From NCBI GenBank assembly GCA_947245315.1, contig CAMXNV010000040.1, positions 1 to 13,068 on the forward strand: a stretch of 13,068 nucleotides of DNA, given 5' to 3'. The first letter of the stretch is position 1, and each line of letters begins with the position of its first letter. Source of the stretch: an uncultured Oscillibacter sp. (GTDB lineage Bacteria > Bacillota > Clostridia > Oscillospirales > Oscillospiraceae). The translations under genes and the position numbers were made by a program. Shown piece after piece: positions 12,952 to 13,068 of the stretch. Below the pieces are notes generated by a model that saw nothing but the letters and a program-made list of their open reading frames with translations, ran no database searches and was not told the DNA's origin.

Positions 12952-13068
12952 CTCCCCCTTGGGGGAGGGTTTTACTCGCCCTTGCGGGCGGGGGGATTTC
13001 AGCTATCTTGATAGCTGGTGCAATGCACCCCCCATTTTCTCATTTTCTTCCAGAAGAAAACGAGAAAA
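12952..13068. repeat. Dense hairpin array upstream of uvrA
   Basis: Consecutive dyads fill the space before uvrA: CTCCCCC/GGGGGAG (12952-12967), CGCCC/GGGCG (12977-12990) and GGGGGG/CCCCCC (12990-12995, 13028-13033). The last encloses CAGCTATC/GATAGCTG (13000-13017) and GGTGC/GCACC (13017-13029). A 16-bp arm pair follows at 13035-13050 and 13053-13068, differing by one base and reaching the window edge. No gene or clear promoter is visible. The final arm pair may extend beyond the window. Confidence 0.6.

Noticed and set aside
12977..13033. A tRNA-like gene in front of uvrA
   Set aside because: The arms suggest a branched fold, but there is no acceptor stem of seven pairs, no T-loop GTTCRANNC and no recognisable anticodon arm.

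Overview
The window looks like chromosomal DNA from a GC-rich, low-copy-repeat-bearing member of the Bacillota, most likely a gut clostridium of the Oscillospiraceae type (relatives of Flavonifractor, Lawsonibacter or Pseudoflavonifractor). The reasons are strong purine-rich ribosome binding sites, a Gram-positive style lipoprotein signal, sigma-A type promoters, protein families that match clostridial versions, and intergenic palindromic repeats of a kind I associate with this group. The genus is an inference and no sequence here proves it. All genes recognised are core metabolic, transport, cell-wall, tRNA-modification and DNA-repair genes. I see no phage, plasmid, CRISPR, defence or biosynthetic cluster, and no rRNA or tRNA gene.

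Layout. (1) 1-1124, minus strand: an ACT-domain protein of the PheB/UPF0735 type followed by the N-terminal part of homoserine dehydrogenase (hom, cut by the window edge), with a promoter just upstream. (2) 1125-1790: a gene-free stretch of palindromic repeats, including an inverted pair of two-hairpin units. (3) 1791-4570, plus strand: promoter, structured leader, and a complete polar amino acid ABC importer (lipoprotein receptor, permease, ATPase). Two strong hairpins separate receptor and permease genes; permease and ATPase genes overlap. (4) 4571-4893: a 277-bp MITE-like element with perfect 23-bp terminal inverted repeats between convergent genes. It carries another inverted pair of the two-hairpin units seen in region 2. 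(5) 4894-6081, minus strand: a RodA/FtsW-family (SEDS) cell-wall polymerase. (6) 6082-6220: two facing-away promoters with 17-nt spacers, driving the SEDS gene leftwards and tsaE rightwards. (7) 6221-8440, plus strand: tsaE, tsaB, an unrecognised small membrane protein, and upp, closed by an intrinsic terminator. (8) 8441-8629: hairpin-rich intergenic DNA. (9) 8630-12932, minus strand: uvrA followed 31 nt later by an AbgB-like M20 amidohydrolase. (10) 12933-13068: a dense array of hairpins in front of uvrA.

How the genes work together. The hom/ACT pair belongs to aspartate-family amino acid synthesis. The ABC genes form one importer whose receptor is probably made in excess of the membrane parts because of the intercistronic hairpins. 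TsaE and TsaB are partners in making the t6A37 modification of tRNA, but their usual companions rimI and tsaD are absent from this window. UvrA is the damage sensor of nucleotide excision repair; its pairing with a peptidase-like amidohydrolase looks like simple co-transcription.

The most unusual content is in the intergenic DNA. Four copies of a two-hairpin unit, arranged as inverted pairs in both possible orientations, keep their fold while the stem sequences change. I found no clear evidence of a wholly new multi-gene system.
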